The position numbers were made by a program, and so were the translations under genes. From assembly GCA_041389885.1 (NCBI GenBank), contig JAWKRB010000006.1:248001-312000 (forward strand): 64,000 nt of DNA. The letters run 5' to 3'. Shown here piece by piece: positions 51,787 through 61,369 of this stretch. This DNA is from JAWKRB01 sp041389885. Its GTDB lineage: Bacteria > Myxococcota_A > Polyangia > Polyangiales > Ga0077539. The notes under the pieces were generated by a model. That model saw nothing but the letters and a program-made list of their open reading frames with translations. It made no database searches and was not told the origin of the DNA. Numbering within the stretch: the first letter of the stretch is position 1; every line of letters starts with the position of its first letter.

Positions 51787-53439
51787 ATGCCCTCCGTGAT
51801 CACCGCCTTCAAGGACCTCGACCGCCTCCGGCAGATCGCCGTGGTGCTCGGCCGGCACGGGTTCGGGGAGGTGGTGCAGCGCATCGGCCTCGATGACCTG
51901 CTCATCGGCGCGAGGAGCGAGAGCGACCTGCGCACACAGTCGATCGGGCAGCGGCTTCGCCTGGTGCTCCAAGACCTCGGCCCGAGCTTCGTGAAGCTCG
52001 GGCAGATCGCGTCGACGCGCGCGGACCTCCTGCCCCCCGACGTGATCACCGAGCTCAAGGTGCTGCAAGACGACGTGCGGCCCGTCGCGTGGTCCGAGGT
52101 GCGCAAGGAGATCGAGGCCGACCTCGGCGCGTCGGTCAGCGACGTGTTCCAGTCCATCGACGAGCGCCCGCTCGCGAGCGCGTCGATCGCGCAGGTGCAC
52201 AAGGGGATCTACCTGCGCGAGGGGGTGGAGCACGCCGTCGCGGTGAAGGTGCAGCGCCCGGGCATTCGCGACACCGTCGAGCGCGACGTTGACCTGCTGT
52301 ACTGGTTCGCGCGCGCCCTCGAGCGCGCCGTGCCCGAGTCGCGGCGGTACTCGCCGGTCGACCTGGTGACCGAGTTCGACCGATCCATCAAGGCCGAGCT
52401 CGACTTCATGCAGGAGGCGGATCACGCCGAGCGCTTCGCCAAGAACTTCGAGGGCGACACCCGGGTTCGCTTCCCCGGCGTGTTTCGGGAGGCGAGCGGC
52501 AAGCGGGTGCTCACCCTCGAGTTCCTGGAGGGCAAGCGCCTCGACGAGGCCATTCGCGACGGCATGGACGGCCGTCGCCTCGCCGAGATGTCGGTGGGCG
52601 TGGTCATCAAGATGATCTTCGAGGACGGCTTCTTTCACGCCGACCCGCACCCCGGGAACATCGTGGTGATGGGCGACGCCGAGCGCCCCGTCCTCGGGCT
52701 CCTCGACCTCGGCCTCGTCGGCCACCTCTCGGGGCCCATGCGCGACAAGGCCATCGACCTCATGGTGGCCGCGGTGCGCGAAGACTTCTCGGGGGTCGCC
52801 GAGGCGCTGCACGCGCTCGGCCGACCCTCGCGCAAGGTCGACATGGACGTGTTCCGCTCGGACGTCGAGACCCTCGGGCGCAAGTACCTCGGGCGGCGCC
52901 TCCAGGAGATCGAGCTCGCCGGCTTCGTGCGCGACCTGACCTGGGGCGCGGTGAAGCACGGCATCGACATGCCCGCCGACTTCATGCTGGTGGGCCGCTC
53001 GCTGATGACCATGGAGGGCACCGGGCGGCAGATTCACCCGAACCTCGACATCGTGGGCGAGGCGCGCCCCCACTTTCTGCGCCTGGTCGCGCGGCGCTAC
53101 GCGCCCGACCGACTCACGGGAGATTTCGTGCGCACGGCGATGCGCGTGTCGAGCATGGCAGGCTCGATGCCCGAGCAGGTCAACGAGATCCTCGAGGACC
53201 TGCGCAAGGGCCACCTCACGCTGAAGTCGAGCGACCCCGAGCTGCCGCCGGCGCTCGATCGACTGGGTCGACGCGTGTACTCAGGGCTCACCGTGTCGGC
53301 CCTGCTCGGCGGGGGCGCGCTGCTCATCGCCCTCGATCGCCACCCCCTGGTGGGCGTGGCGATGTTGAGCGCCGCGGCGGTCACGGCGAGCGGCCACGTG
53401 ATTCGCGACTGGTGGCGCGCGCTCGGGATTCGCAGGTAG
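51787..53439 (+). CDS. UbiB/ABC1-family kinase-like protein
   Basis: A 550-residue protein from ATG 51787. The KxGQ motif is present as SFVKLGQIASTRADLLPPDV, the Ala-rich loop as PLASASIAQVHKG, and the catalytic region as FHADPHPGNIVV followed by LGLLDLGLVGHLS. These define the atypical UbiB/ADCK kinase family, which supports quinone biosynthesis in an ATP-dependent but poorly understood way. The C-terminal segment has two hydrophobic stretches (SGLTVSALLGGGALLIALDR, GVAMLSAAAVTASGHVIRDW), consistent with membrane attachment. It follows hemL closely; both feed heme/quinone pathways. Whether it acts on ubiquinone or menaquinone is not decidable. Confidence 0.93.
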   Translation: MPSVITAFKDLDRLRQIAVVLGRHGFGEVVQRIGLDDLLIGARSESDLRTQSIGQRLRLVLQDLGPSFVKLGQIASTRADLLPPDVITELKVLQDDVRPVAWSEVRKEIEADLGASVSDVFQSIDERPLASASIAQVHKGIYLREGVEHAVAVKVQRPGIRDTVERDVDLLYWFARALERAVPESRRYSPVDLVTEFDRSIKAELDFMQEADHAERFAKNFEGDTRVRFPGVFREASGKRVLTLEFLEGKRLDEAIRDGMDGRRLAEMSVGVVIKMIFEDGFFHADPHPGNIVVMGDAERPVLGLLDLGLVGHLSGPMRDKAIDLMVAAVREDFSGVAEALHALGRPSRKVDMDVFRSDVETLGRKYLGRRLQEIELAGFVRDLTWGAVKHGIDMPADFMLVGRSLMTMEGTGRQIHPNLDIVGEARPHFLRLVARRYAPDRLTGDFVRTAMRVSSMAGSMPEQVNEILEDLRKGHLTLKSSDPELPPALDRLGRRVYSGLTVSALLGGGALLIALDRHPLVGVAMLSAAAVTASGHVIRDWWRALGIRR

Positions 53440-53448
53440 CGACCCGAG

Positions 53449-54237
53449 CTACGCCGGGTCGCCGTCGTCGAGGAGCCTCAGCTCGAAGGCGTCGGCGTCG
53501 GCGCCCTCGAGGGGGATCGGCGGCATGGAGGCCGACGCGCCGGGCCGGTCGAGCATGCGCAGGAACACCTTGGCCGCCCGGTTCTTCGGCTCGAGCTCGA
53601 GCGCGCGCTCCCAGGCGCTGCGCGCCTCGTCTCGGCGACCGAGGGCGAGCAGGCTGAGCCCGCGAGAGGCGTGCGCGCGCGCGTACTCGGGGGCGTGGAG
53701 CACCGCCACGTCGAGCTCACGCAGGGCGGCCTCGTGCTCGCCCATCGCGCGCAGCACCGCGGCGCGACGCGTTCGGAGGTCGGCGAAGGAGGGGCACAGC
53801 GCGAGGGCGCGCTCGTACTCGTCGGCCGCCTCGGGGTTGAGTCCCAGCTCCTCGTAGGCGCGGGCGACGACGCCGTGGAGGTTCGCGAGCTTGCCTCGCG
53901 CGAAGGGGTCGATGCGGTCGCTCTGTCGGGTGCGCTGCGAGATGCCCACGGAGACCGCGCGCGCCTCGGTGTATCGCCCGAGCTCGTTGCACGTGATCGA
54001 GAGGCTCAGGGCGGCGTCGGTGTACTCGGGGTTGATCTCCAGCGCGCGCTCGAAGCACTCCCGCGCCTCGGCGAGCTCTCCGCGGTCGTGGTGAATCACC
54101 CCGAGCATGAAGTGCACGTCTGCCATCGCGGGGACCTTCTCGACGCAGGTGCGGAGGGGGACCTCCGCGGAGCGAAAATCGTTGCGGGCGAAGTGCTCGC
54201 GCCCGAGGGAGAGCAGGTGCTTGATCGAAGAGTCCAC
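53449..54237 (-). CDS. TPR protein
   Basis: A 262-residue soluble protein from ATG 54237. It contains at least five TPR motifs (SLGREHFARNDFRSAEVPLR, ADVHFMLGVIHHDRGELAEA, YTDAALSLSITCNELGRYTE, ARAYEELGLNPEAADEYERA, AHASRGLSLLALGRRDEARS). No signal peptide; the C-terminal 30 residues are acidic and possibly disordered. It should be a cytoplasmic protein-interaction scaffold. It lies 40 bp downstream of the BamD-like gene on the same strand and may be its operon partner, though one is cytoplasmic and the other exported. Confidence 0.8.
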   Translation of the reverse strand: MDSSIKHLLSLGREHFARNDFRSAEVPLRTCVEKVPAMADVHFMLGVIHHDRGELAEARECFERALEINPEYTDAALSLSITCNELGRYTEARAVSVGISQRTRQSDRIDPFARGKLANLHGVVARAYEELGLNPEAADEYERALALCPSFADLRTRRAAVLRAMGEHEAALRELDVAVLHAPEYARAHASRGLSLLALGRRDEARSAWERALELEPKNRAAKVFLRMLDRPGASASMPPIPLEGADADAFELRLLDDGDPA

Positions 54238-54277
54238 GGCGTCGTTCTCCCTGTTAACCCGCGCGCCCGGCGCCGCC

Positions 54278-55177
54278 TCAGCGCCCGCCGCGCGGCGCCG
54301 TCTCCCTCACCCTCGGACGCGCTCCCGGCTCGGGCCGACGCGTCGGGCCGCGGTCGACCGCGACCACGGGGCCTTCGCCCGCGACCGCGAGGTACCGCCG
54401 CGCCGCGGCGACCTCGTTCGAGTCGGGGTGCCCGTCGATGAGCTCGCGAAAGGCCCCGCGCGCCTCGGGCTGCTGCCCCGTGCGGAGCAGGATCTCGCCC
54501 AGGGCCAGCAGCGCCCTCGGCTCGACCCCGGAGCCCTCGTACCCGTCGAGCAGCCCGCGGAGACGGCTCACGGCCGCGGTCCATCGCTCGCGAGAGGCGT
54601 AGAAGTTCGCGACGTAGAGCTCGTGCTGCGCGAGCATACGCCTCACGTCGCCCAGCACGCGCCTGGCCTCGGTCGCGTGCTCGGAGTCGGCGTGGTCGCG
54701 GAGAAAGCGCGTGAGCGCGCCCTCGGCGTCGTGCGCCGAGGAGAGGTCACGCTCGTAGGAGGGCGGGGTCAGGAACCAGTCGTCGGGGAGCTGCGCGACG
54801 TGGCAGCGGGCGATCATGAAGTGCGCGTAGGTCGCCTCGGACTGCGACGCGTGGTAGCGGATCCAGGCGCGAAACCCCGACAGCGCCTCGGTGTAGCGCT
54901 CCTGCTTGAAGTCGATGTCGGCGATGCGTAGCTCTGCCAGCCAGCCCCAGCGCGACGAGCTGTACTCCTGCCGCACGCGACGCATGGCCTCGAGCGCCTC
55001 GGGCCACGACTCGTCGCGGTAGAACACCATCGCGTCTTCGTAGGCCTGCTGCGCCTCGTCGCTGTAGTGCATGGCCGAGCGCCCGCTCGCGGCGCCGGTC
55101 GACGCGCAGCCCGCCCCCGCGAGGCAGAGTGCGACGAGGGTCAGCGCCGGCGCGCGCGCTGTGCGGGGTGCGTCCAT
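54278..55177 (-). CDS. BamD-like TPR lipoprotein
   Basis: A 299-residue lipoprotein from ATG 55177: MDAPRTARAPALTLVALCLAGAGC with a lipobox Cys at 24. TPR-like helices follow, with the pattern AQQAYEDAMVFYRDESWPEA, AELRIADIDFKQERYTEALS, YAHFMIARCHVAQLPDDWFL and DHADSEHATEARRVLGDVRR. BamD anchors in the outer membrane and helps insert beta-barrel proteins. Here the protein has the BamD domain order and length (about 240-300) and a HADSEHATEA-like segment. The C-terminus is basic and Pro/Arg-rich (RRPEPGARPRVRETAPRGGR). Other TPR lipoproteins share this look, so the assignment is probable rather than proven. Confidence 0.78.
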   Translation of the reverse strand: MDAPRTARAPALTLVALCLAGAGCASTGAASGRSAMHYSDEAQQAYEDAMVFYRDESWPEALEAMRRVRQEYSSSRWGWLAELRIADIDFKQERYTEALSGFRAWIRYHASQSEATYAHFMIARCHVAQLPDDWFLTPPSYERDLSSAHDAEGALTRFLRDHADSEHATEARRVLGDVRRMLAQHELYVANFYASRERWTAAVSRLRGLLDGYEGSGVEPRALLALGEILLRTGQQPEARGAFRELIDGHPDSNEVAAARRYLAVAGEGPVVAVDRGPTRRPEPGARPRVRETAPRGGR

Positions 55178-55227
55178 CGCGCGGACCCTATCCGATGCGC
55201 GGGGTTGCTTCAACGTCGGCGGGGGGA

Positions 55228-56658
55228 TCAGGGTGACAGACGGAGCGGCCGAAAGAACGGCCAGACCAGCTGCGCCCAGTTTGGCGGGACGGCGTGACCC
55301 TCGCCGTCGAAGAGCGTCGTCTGCACGGGCATGCCGAGCGCGAGCATGCGCGCCTGCAGGGTGCACGTGTAGTAGACCGAGACGAGGGGGTCGTTGGTGC
55401 CGTGGGTGAGCAGTCCCGGCACGCGGCGCCCAGAGGTCGCGAGGGGGATCGGGAGCTCGGGGCCCGCGCAGTTGCACCACCCGCTGCGGGTGGCGAGGGT
55501 CGAGCAGGTGGTCCCGGCGCCACGAAAGCGGCAGGAGGTGGTGCGCGCGCAGGTCACGAGTCCTCCGGAGTTCTCCGAGAAGGCCGCGACGCGATCGCGC
55601 AGCAGCGTCGCGACGAACACCGCGAAGAACGCGCCGTTGGAGTGGCCCATGACGTACACGCGCGACGGGTCGACGTTGTACACGCGCTGCGCCTCGACCA
55701 GGATCGCGCGCACCAGCAGCACGTCCTCATTCGAATCCGGGTTCGGGTTGCGCTGGGTCTCCCAGTAGGTCTCTTCGGTGGCGTGGTCGAAGTCGCCCAC
55801 GCCGAGCCAGCGCGACGACGGCGCGGCGACGATCACGCCCTCGGCGCTGGCCAGGGCGGCGGCGTTCGACTCGGTCATGATCTGCGAGCCGTCTCCGTTG
55901 GTCCCATGAAAGAGCAGCAGGAGCGGCGGCGACGAGCCTGCGCTGGTGGGCACCGACAGTCGCACCGAGCGCGGGTTGCCGTTGATCCGCAGCGTCGCGG
56001 TGAAGTTCCCCGTGCGCGCGGCGAAGGTGCCCCCGTACGCAACCGGATCGTTCCCGGTGGCCCCGCTGTCCATGACGGTGACCACATCGGGGCGGTCGAC
56101 GGTGACCACATCGGGGCGGTCGACGGTGACCACATCGGGGCGGTCGACGGTGACGACATCGGGGCGGTCGACGGTGACCACATCGGGGCGGTCGATGGTG
56201 ACGACATCGGGGCGGTCGATGGTGACCACGTCGGGGCGGTCGACGGTGACCACGTCAGGAGCCGGCGGGACGACCACATCGGGGCGATCGAGGGTGACCA
56301 CGTCGGGAGGCGGCGGAACGACCACGTCGGGGCGGTCCATCCAGGGCGCGCTCGCGTCTTCTCCGCGAGTCACGTCGGGGAGGATGATGTCCCAACGCGC
56401 GGCGGAATCGCTGGCGTCGCTCGCGTCGCCTGCGTCTCCCGCGTCTCCCGCGTCTCCCACGTCTCCCGCGTCGCCTGCGTCTCCCGCGTCGCCTGCGTCT
56501 CCCGCGTCGAGGGGCTGGCTCGCGTCCGAGCTGGGCGCGCTCAGGTCTCCGTCAGGGGCCCCCATCGAGACCCCGTCTGCGCAGCCCGAAACGCCCAAAA
56601 GGAGACCAAGCATAAGACCGATTCGGTGCACGCCGGCAGTGGACGACGCCGTGCGCAC
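55228..56658 (-). CDS. Lipoprotein esterase of the polyhydroxybutyrate-depolymerase type with peptide-repeat linker
   Basis: A 476-residue protein, start GTG 56658; GTG 56631 (MHRIGLMLGLLLGVSGC) is a more compact lipoprotein start and may be the true one. After the lipobox Cys come two low-complexity linkers, one of Gly-Asp-Ala repeats and one of the octapeptide DRPDVVTV. The catalytic domain (about 220-476) is an alpha/beta hydrolase: LLLLFHGTNGDGSQI oxyanion part, VYVMGHSNGAFFAVFVATLL with the Ser nucleophile (GHSNG), and THGTNDPLVS and GEGHAVP, which look like the Asp and His. This fits the PHB depolymerase/feruloyl esterase-like family. It should act on the cell surface, and the linkers probably extend the enzyme away from the membrane. 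Confidence 0.84.
   Translation of the reverse strand: MRTASSTAGVHRIGLMLGLLLGVSGCADGVSMGAPDGDLSAPSSDASQPLDAGDAGDAGDAGDAGDVGDAGDAGDAGDASDASDSAARWDIILPDVTRGEDASAPWMDRPDVVVPPPPDVVTLDRPDVVVPPAPDVVTVDRPDVVTIDRPDVVTIDRPDVVTVDRPDVVTVDRPDVVTVDRPDVVTVDRPDVVTVMDSGATGNDPVAYGGTFAARTGNFTATLRINGNPRSVRLSVPTSAGSSPPLLLLFHGTNGDGSQIMTESNAAALASAEGVIVAAPSSRWLGVGDFDHATEETYWETQRNPNPDSNEDVLLVRAILVEAQRVYNVDPSRVYVMGHSNGAFFAVFVATLLRDRVAAFSENSGGLVTCARTTSCRFRGAGTTCSTLATRSGWCNCAGPELPIPLATSGRRVPGLLTHGTNDPLVSVYYTCTLQARMLALGMPVQTTLFDGEGHAVPPNWAQLVWPFFRPLRLSP
56074..56241. repeat. Seven 24-bp tandem repeats within the esterase gene
   Basis: Seven consecutive 24-bp units begin GACGGTGACCACATCGGGGC, with one or two base differences, and diverged copies follow to about 56335. 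On the minus strand each unit encodes the octapeptide DRPDVVTV (with I and V variants). The near-identity suggests recent expansion by slippage or recombination, so the copy number may vary between strains. Confidence 0.95.
56408..56513. repeat. 9-bp tandem repeats encoding Gly-Asp-Ala
   Basis: An array of 9-bp units (TCCCGCGTC, GCCTGCGTC and variants) encodes a run of Gly-Asp-Ala residues near the N-terminus of the esterase on the minus strand, with a few Ser or Val substitutions. It is a low-complexity linker between the lipoprotein anchor and the catalytic domain. Confidence 0.9.
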
Positions 56659-56676
56659 GGTGTCAATCCGCAGCGA

Positions 56677-57207
56677 TCAGCGCGCTGTGAAGAGGTGCTC
56701 CCACTCCCTCGGGAGCGGAGAGCCCAGGTAGGCGCCGGCCTTCTCGACGTCGGGGAGCATGAAGGTCACCGTCCCCATCGCCGCCGTGCGCCCGCCCTGT
56801 CGAAGCGTGACGTCGAGCGCGACGATGTTGCCGTTGTGCGCGCCGATGCTGGCCCGCGCCTCGACCTCGACTCCGACGCGCACCGGGCGAAGAAAGCGGA
56901 TGTTCAGCGAGGTGGTGAAGCCCATGCGCCCCAGCAACCCCACCAGCGCCCACCCCGCGACCTCGTCGGCGAGGGTTGACTGCAGGCCGCCGTGAAACAC
57001 CCCGGGAGGACCCTCCCAGCCCTCGGGCGGAGTGAAGCGGGTGACGACCGCGTCGCCGTCGCGCTCGAAGCGTAGCCGCATGCCCACAGGGTTGTTCGGA
57101 CCGCATCCGAAGCACCGCTGCTCGGTGCCGAAGGTGTGCGGGTCCAGCGCGACGACCTCGCCGGCGTGCGGATGCGCGGCTGCGTGAGGATGCTTGTGCG
57201 GGCTCAT
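56677..57207 (-). CDS. PaaI-like hotdog thioesterase
   Basis: A 176-residue protein using ATG 57207 (MSPHKHPHAAAHPH); the open frame further upstream lies in promoter DNA. It has a His-rich N-terminus, then TEQRCFGCGPNNPVGMRL, VFHGGLQSTLADEVAGWALV and TTSLNIRFLRPVRVGVEVEA. The segment HGGLQSTLADE has the hotdog-fold active-site pattern of PaaI/acyl-CoA thioesterases. It hydrolyses acyl-CoA esters; chain length preference is unknown. The gene diverges from the acyl-CoA dehydrogenase across 193 bp that hold the operator, which suggests shared fatty-acid-type regulation. The N-terminal His tract could bind metal but may be just composition. Confidence 0.85.
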   Translation of the reverse strand: MSPHKHPHAAAHPHAGEVVALDPHTFGTEQRCFGCGPNNPVGMRLRFERDGDAVVTRFTPPEGWEGPPGVFHGGLQSTLADEVAGWALVGLLGRMGFTTSLNIRFLRPVRVGVEVEARASIGAHNGNIVALDVTLRQGGRTAAMGTVTFMLPDVEKAGAYLGSPLPREWEHLFTAR

Positions 57208-57309
57208 CGCCGGATCCCTTATCATCCCGAGGGCCCCATCGGCCTCGAGGTGACCCCGCGCCACGCGAAATTTGCGGGCCAGGAAGGCTCGCGGGGAGCC
57301 CTCACGGGC

Positions 57310-57338
57310 TTGACGCGCCGCGTTGCCATCACTAAAAC
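57310..57338 (+). promoter_or_regulatory. Strong sigma70-type promoter for the acyl-CoA dehydrogenase
   Basis: TTGACG (57310-57315), a 17-bp spacer and TAAAAC (57333-57338) match the sigma70 consensus well and lie in a locally AT-richer patch of otherwise 70%-GC DNA. The -10 box abuts the palindrome at 57337-57354, so a repressor there would block initiation. A GGAGGTGAT Shine-Dalgarno follows at 57387-57395 before GTG 57401. Confidence 0.7.
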
Positions 57339-57354
57339 TGAATGGCCATTCAGT
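57337..57354. promoter_or_regulatory. 18-bp perfect palindromic operator candidate
   Basis: ACTGAATGGCCATTCAGT reads the same on both strands. Its core TGAATG...CATTCA is the half-site pattern of TetR-type fatty-acid-degradation repressors such as Bacillus FadR. It overlaps the -10 box and the transcription start of the acyl-CoA dehydrogenase promoter. Repression of this gene, and perhaps of the divergent thioesterase gene, is a good inference. No FadR-like gene is in the window. Confidence 0.75.
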
Positions 57355-57386
57355 GCGCAGGGCGGCTGGTACTCTGCGCCACTTTC

Positions 57387-57395
57387 GGAGGTGAT
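57387..57395 (+). promoter_or_regulatory. Full-strength ribosome binding site
   Basis: GGAGGTGAT matches nine bases of the 16S rRNA 3' end. It sits 5 bp before the GTG start at 57401, which fixes that start. Such an extended match implies high translation of the acyl-CoA dehydrogenase. Confidence 0.75.
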
Positions 57396-57400
57396 TCCCC

Positions 57401-59248
<1,848 letters not shown>

Positions 59249-59258
59249 CCCCCTGAAC

Positions 59259-60560
59259 CTACCGACGCGGCCTGCGCACGGGGCGCTCGAGCTCCGCGCG
59301 CAGCGTCGCGATCGCCTCGGCGCTGACCCCCGGCCGCCCGTTCGCCGCGTCGAGCGCCTGTCGCGCCGTCGCGCGGTCGCCCTCGGCCAGCGCGATGCGC
59401 GCGCGGAGGAGCTGCGCGGGGCCGCTGTCGGGGTGGTCCTGAAGCACGCGCTCGAGCTGCGCGCGGGCCAAGGGGTACTGCGTCGTGCGGGCGGCGAGCT
59501 CGGCCGCGCGCAGCCGACCCTCGACCTCGGTGGGGCTGCGGTCGATCGCCGCGTCCCACGCCTGCATGGCCTCCGCGGCGCGGTCGGTGTGCTCGAGCAC
59601 GTCGGCGAGCGATCGCCACGCGAGCGCGTCGTTGTCGACCTGGCGAATCGCCTCGCGGAGCGGCGCCTCGGCCTGCGTGTACTGCCCCACGGCGATGCGC
59701 GCGCGCCCCAGCGCGTTCTGCACGCCCGGGGTCGTCGGCGAGAGCCGAGCGGCCTCTTCGGCGGCCCCGAGGGCCTCGTTCGGGGCGCCGCCGTCGAGCT
59801 GTGCCTGCGCGAGCAACGCGAGCGCCTCGGGCCAGTGCAGGCGCCCGGCGGTGGCCGCGCGGAGGTGCGGGAGGGCAGCGGCCGCGTCGCCCCGACGACG
59901 CAGCAAGAAGCGCCCGAGGGCGAGCTGCGCCGAAGGGTCGGCGGAGTCGACCTCGACCGCGCGGTGGTACGCCGCGCCCGCTTCGTCGAAGCGACGGCCG
60001 ATCTCGTAGAGCGCGCCCAGCCCGGTGTAGGGCTCAGATCGACCCGGAAGTGATTGCGCCGCAAGGCGATAGGCCGCCTCGGACGCCGGCACCTCCGAGG
60101 CGAGCCGCCTCGCGTCGGCGATCACGAGCTGCAGCTCCCCGTCGTTGGGCGCGATGGCCCCGGCGAGGCCGATGGCTCGGTTCGCGAGGGCCACGCGCTG
60201 CCAGACGAGGTACGCCCGCGCCATGCACACGTGCTGAGCGAGGTTGCGAGGATCGGTCGCCGCGCGCGCCAGGGGAAAGGCGCGGCACGCGGCCTCGGCG
60301 GCGCGAAAGTTCCCTTGATCGAAGCGCACGCGGGCGATCTCCCACGCCGCGTCGGCGCGGGTGGCGGGCGAGCGCGTCGCGGGTTGAAGCGCGCGCACGG
60401 CCTCGTCGAAGCGACCCGCTCTGCGCAGCGCCCGACCCAGCGCGACGGCGCCAGACGGGGTGCTGGCGCCGCCCTGCGCCGAGGCGACCGCCGACTCCTG
60501 GGCGTTCGCGGCGAGGGGCAGTGCGGAGAGGGCGAGGGTAAGAATCGCGCGACGAACCAT
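59259..60560 (-). CDS. Secreted TPR protein
   Basis: A 433-residue protein from ATG 60560, preceded by GGAGG with 7 bp spacing, which favours it over an upstream start. A Sec signal peptide spans about residues 1-21 (MVRRAILTLALSALPLAANA). The rest is a long TPR solenoid of ten or more repeats: ALGRALRRAGRFDEAVRALQ, YTGLGALYEIGRRFDEAGAA, QLALGRFLLRRRGDAAAALP, VQNALGRARIAVGQYTQAEA. No catalytic motif. It is likely a periplasmic assembly or scaffold protein. The HAD phosphatase gene upstream on the same strand is 38 bp away, so it may be in the same operon. Confidence 0.82.
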   Translation of the reverse strand: MVRRAILTLALSALPLAANAQESAVASAQGGASTPSGAVALGRALRRAGRFDEAVRALQPATRSPATRADAAWEIARVRFDQGNFRAAEAACRAFPLARAATDPRNLAQHVCMARAYLVWQRVALANRAIGLAGAIAPNDGELQLVIADARRLASEVPASEAAYRLAAQSLPGRSEPYTGLGALYEIGRRFDEAGAAYHRAVEVDSADPSAQLALGRFLLRRRGDAAAALPHLRAATAGRLHWPEALALLAQAQLDGGAPNEALGAAEEAARLSPTTPGVQNALGRARIAVGQYTQAEAPLREAIRQVDNDALAWRSLADVLEHTDRAAEAMQAWDAAIDRSPTEVEGRLRAAELAARTTQYPLARAQLERVLQDHPDSGPAQLLRARIALAEGDRATARQALDAANGRPGVSAEAIATLRAELERPVRRPRR

Positions 60561-60598
60561 GAAGAGACCTCCGTGCCGCGGGGCGTCGCCCGCGCGGC

Positions 60599-61369
60599 TC
60601 ACAAGGGAACCGGACTGAGACGTGCGACCGAGGGGTGTTCCTTCATCGCCTCGAGCAGCGTCGGCCGCGGATGGACCAGCAGCGGGAGCGCGCTCCCGCT
60701 CAGAAAGCTCGCGTCCCAGCCCCCGTCGCCCATCGCGACCGCGGCGGGCCAGCGACCGGCCGCCCGCAGCGCCTCGACCTTTCCCCCGTGGAGCGGGATC
60801 GGCTGCGCCAGCGTCGGCAGCACCTGCCCGTCGTGAACGCGCAGTGATCCGCCGCTCACGGCGTCGACGACCAGGCCCGCCGCGCGCAGCGTCGCCTCGA
60901 CCAACGCCCCGAGGCTGCCGGTGACCACGTGCACCGCGAAGCCGTCTCCCCGGAGGCGGGTGAGCAGCTCGACGCTCTCGGGGCGCATCCGCGCCGCGAA
61001 CGATCCGCCCACCTCGGCGAGGAAGGCGTCGAGCTCGGCGATCGACCGCCCCCCAGCCGCCTCGGCCTCGAGGTCGCAGAGCGGCTCGATGGGGACGAGG
61101 CCGGCGGCGTGTCCCGCGATCAGCGCCTCGGCCTGCGCGGAGAGCCCCTCGGGGACGCGCGGGAGATAGCGGGCGCAGAGCTCCCGGGTGGCCTCACGCG
61201 CCCTCGCGTCCACGGCGTCGCGCGCGATGAGGTGGCGAAAGAGCGCGTCTCCCACGTCGCCGTCCCAGAGCGTGCCGTCGGCGTCTGTCGCGACCACGCG
61301 GAGAAATCCCGCGGGCGGCGAGCGCATCTCGTCGCACACCTCGTCGACCGTCATCTCTCGAATGGCCAT
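60599..61369 (-). CDS. HAD-superfamily phosphatase, phosphoserine-phosphatase-like
   Basis: A 256-residue protein from ATG 61369 with GGGAGG 6 bp upstream. HAD motif I is ATDADGTLWDGDVGDALFRH (nucleophile Asp in DxDGT), motif II is VVTGSLGALVEA with the Ser/Thr position, and motif III/IV is MGDGGWDASFLSG with the metal-binding Asp residues. The SerB-type fold includes a cap between motifs I and II. A phosphoserine-like or other small-molecule substrate is likely but unproven. Its start shares one base with the stop of the upstream membrane-like protein gene (TGATG), so translation is coupled. Confidence 0.85.
   Translation of the reverse strand: MAIREMTVDEVCDEMRSPPAGFLRVVATDADGTLWDGDVGDALFRHLIARDAVDARAREATRELCARYLPRVPEGLSAQAEALIAGHAAGLVPIEPLCDLEAEAAGGRSIAELDAFLAEVGGSFAARMRPESVELLTRLRGDGFAVHVVTGSLGALVEATLRAAGLVVDAVSGGSLRVHDGQVLPTLAQPIPLHGGKVEALRAAGRWPAAVAMGDGGWDASFLSGSALPLLVHPRPTLLEAMKEHPSVARLSPVPL

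Noticed and set aside
56074..56335. Possible CRISPR array
   Set aside because: The 24-bp units are contiguous without spacers and encode a regular octapeptide in frame.
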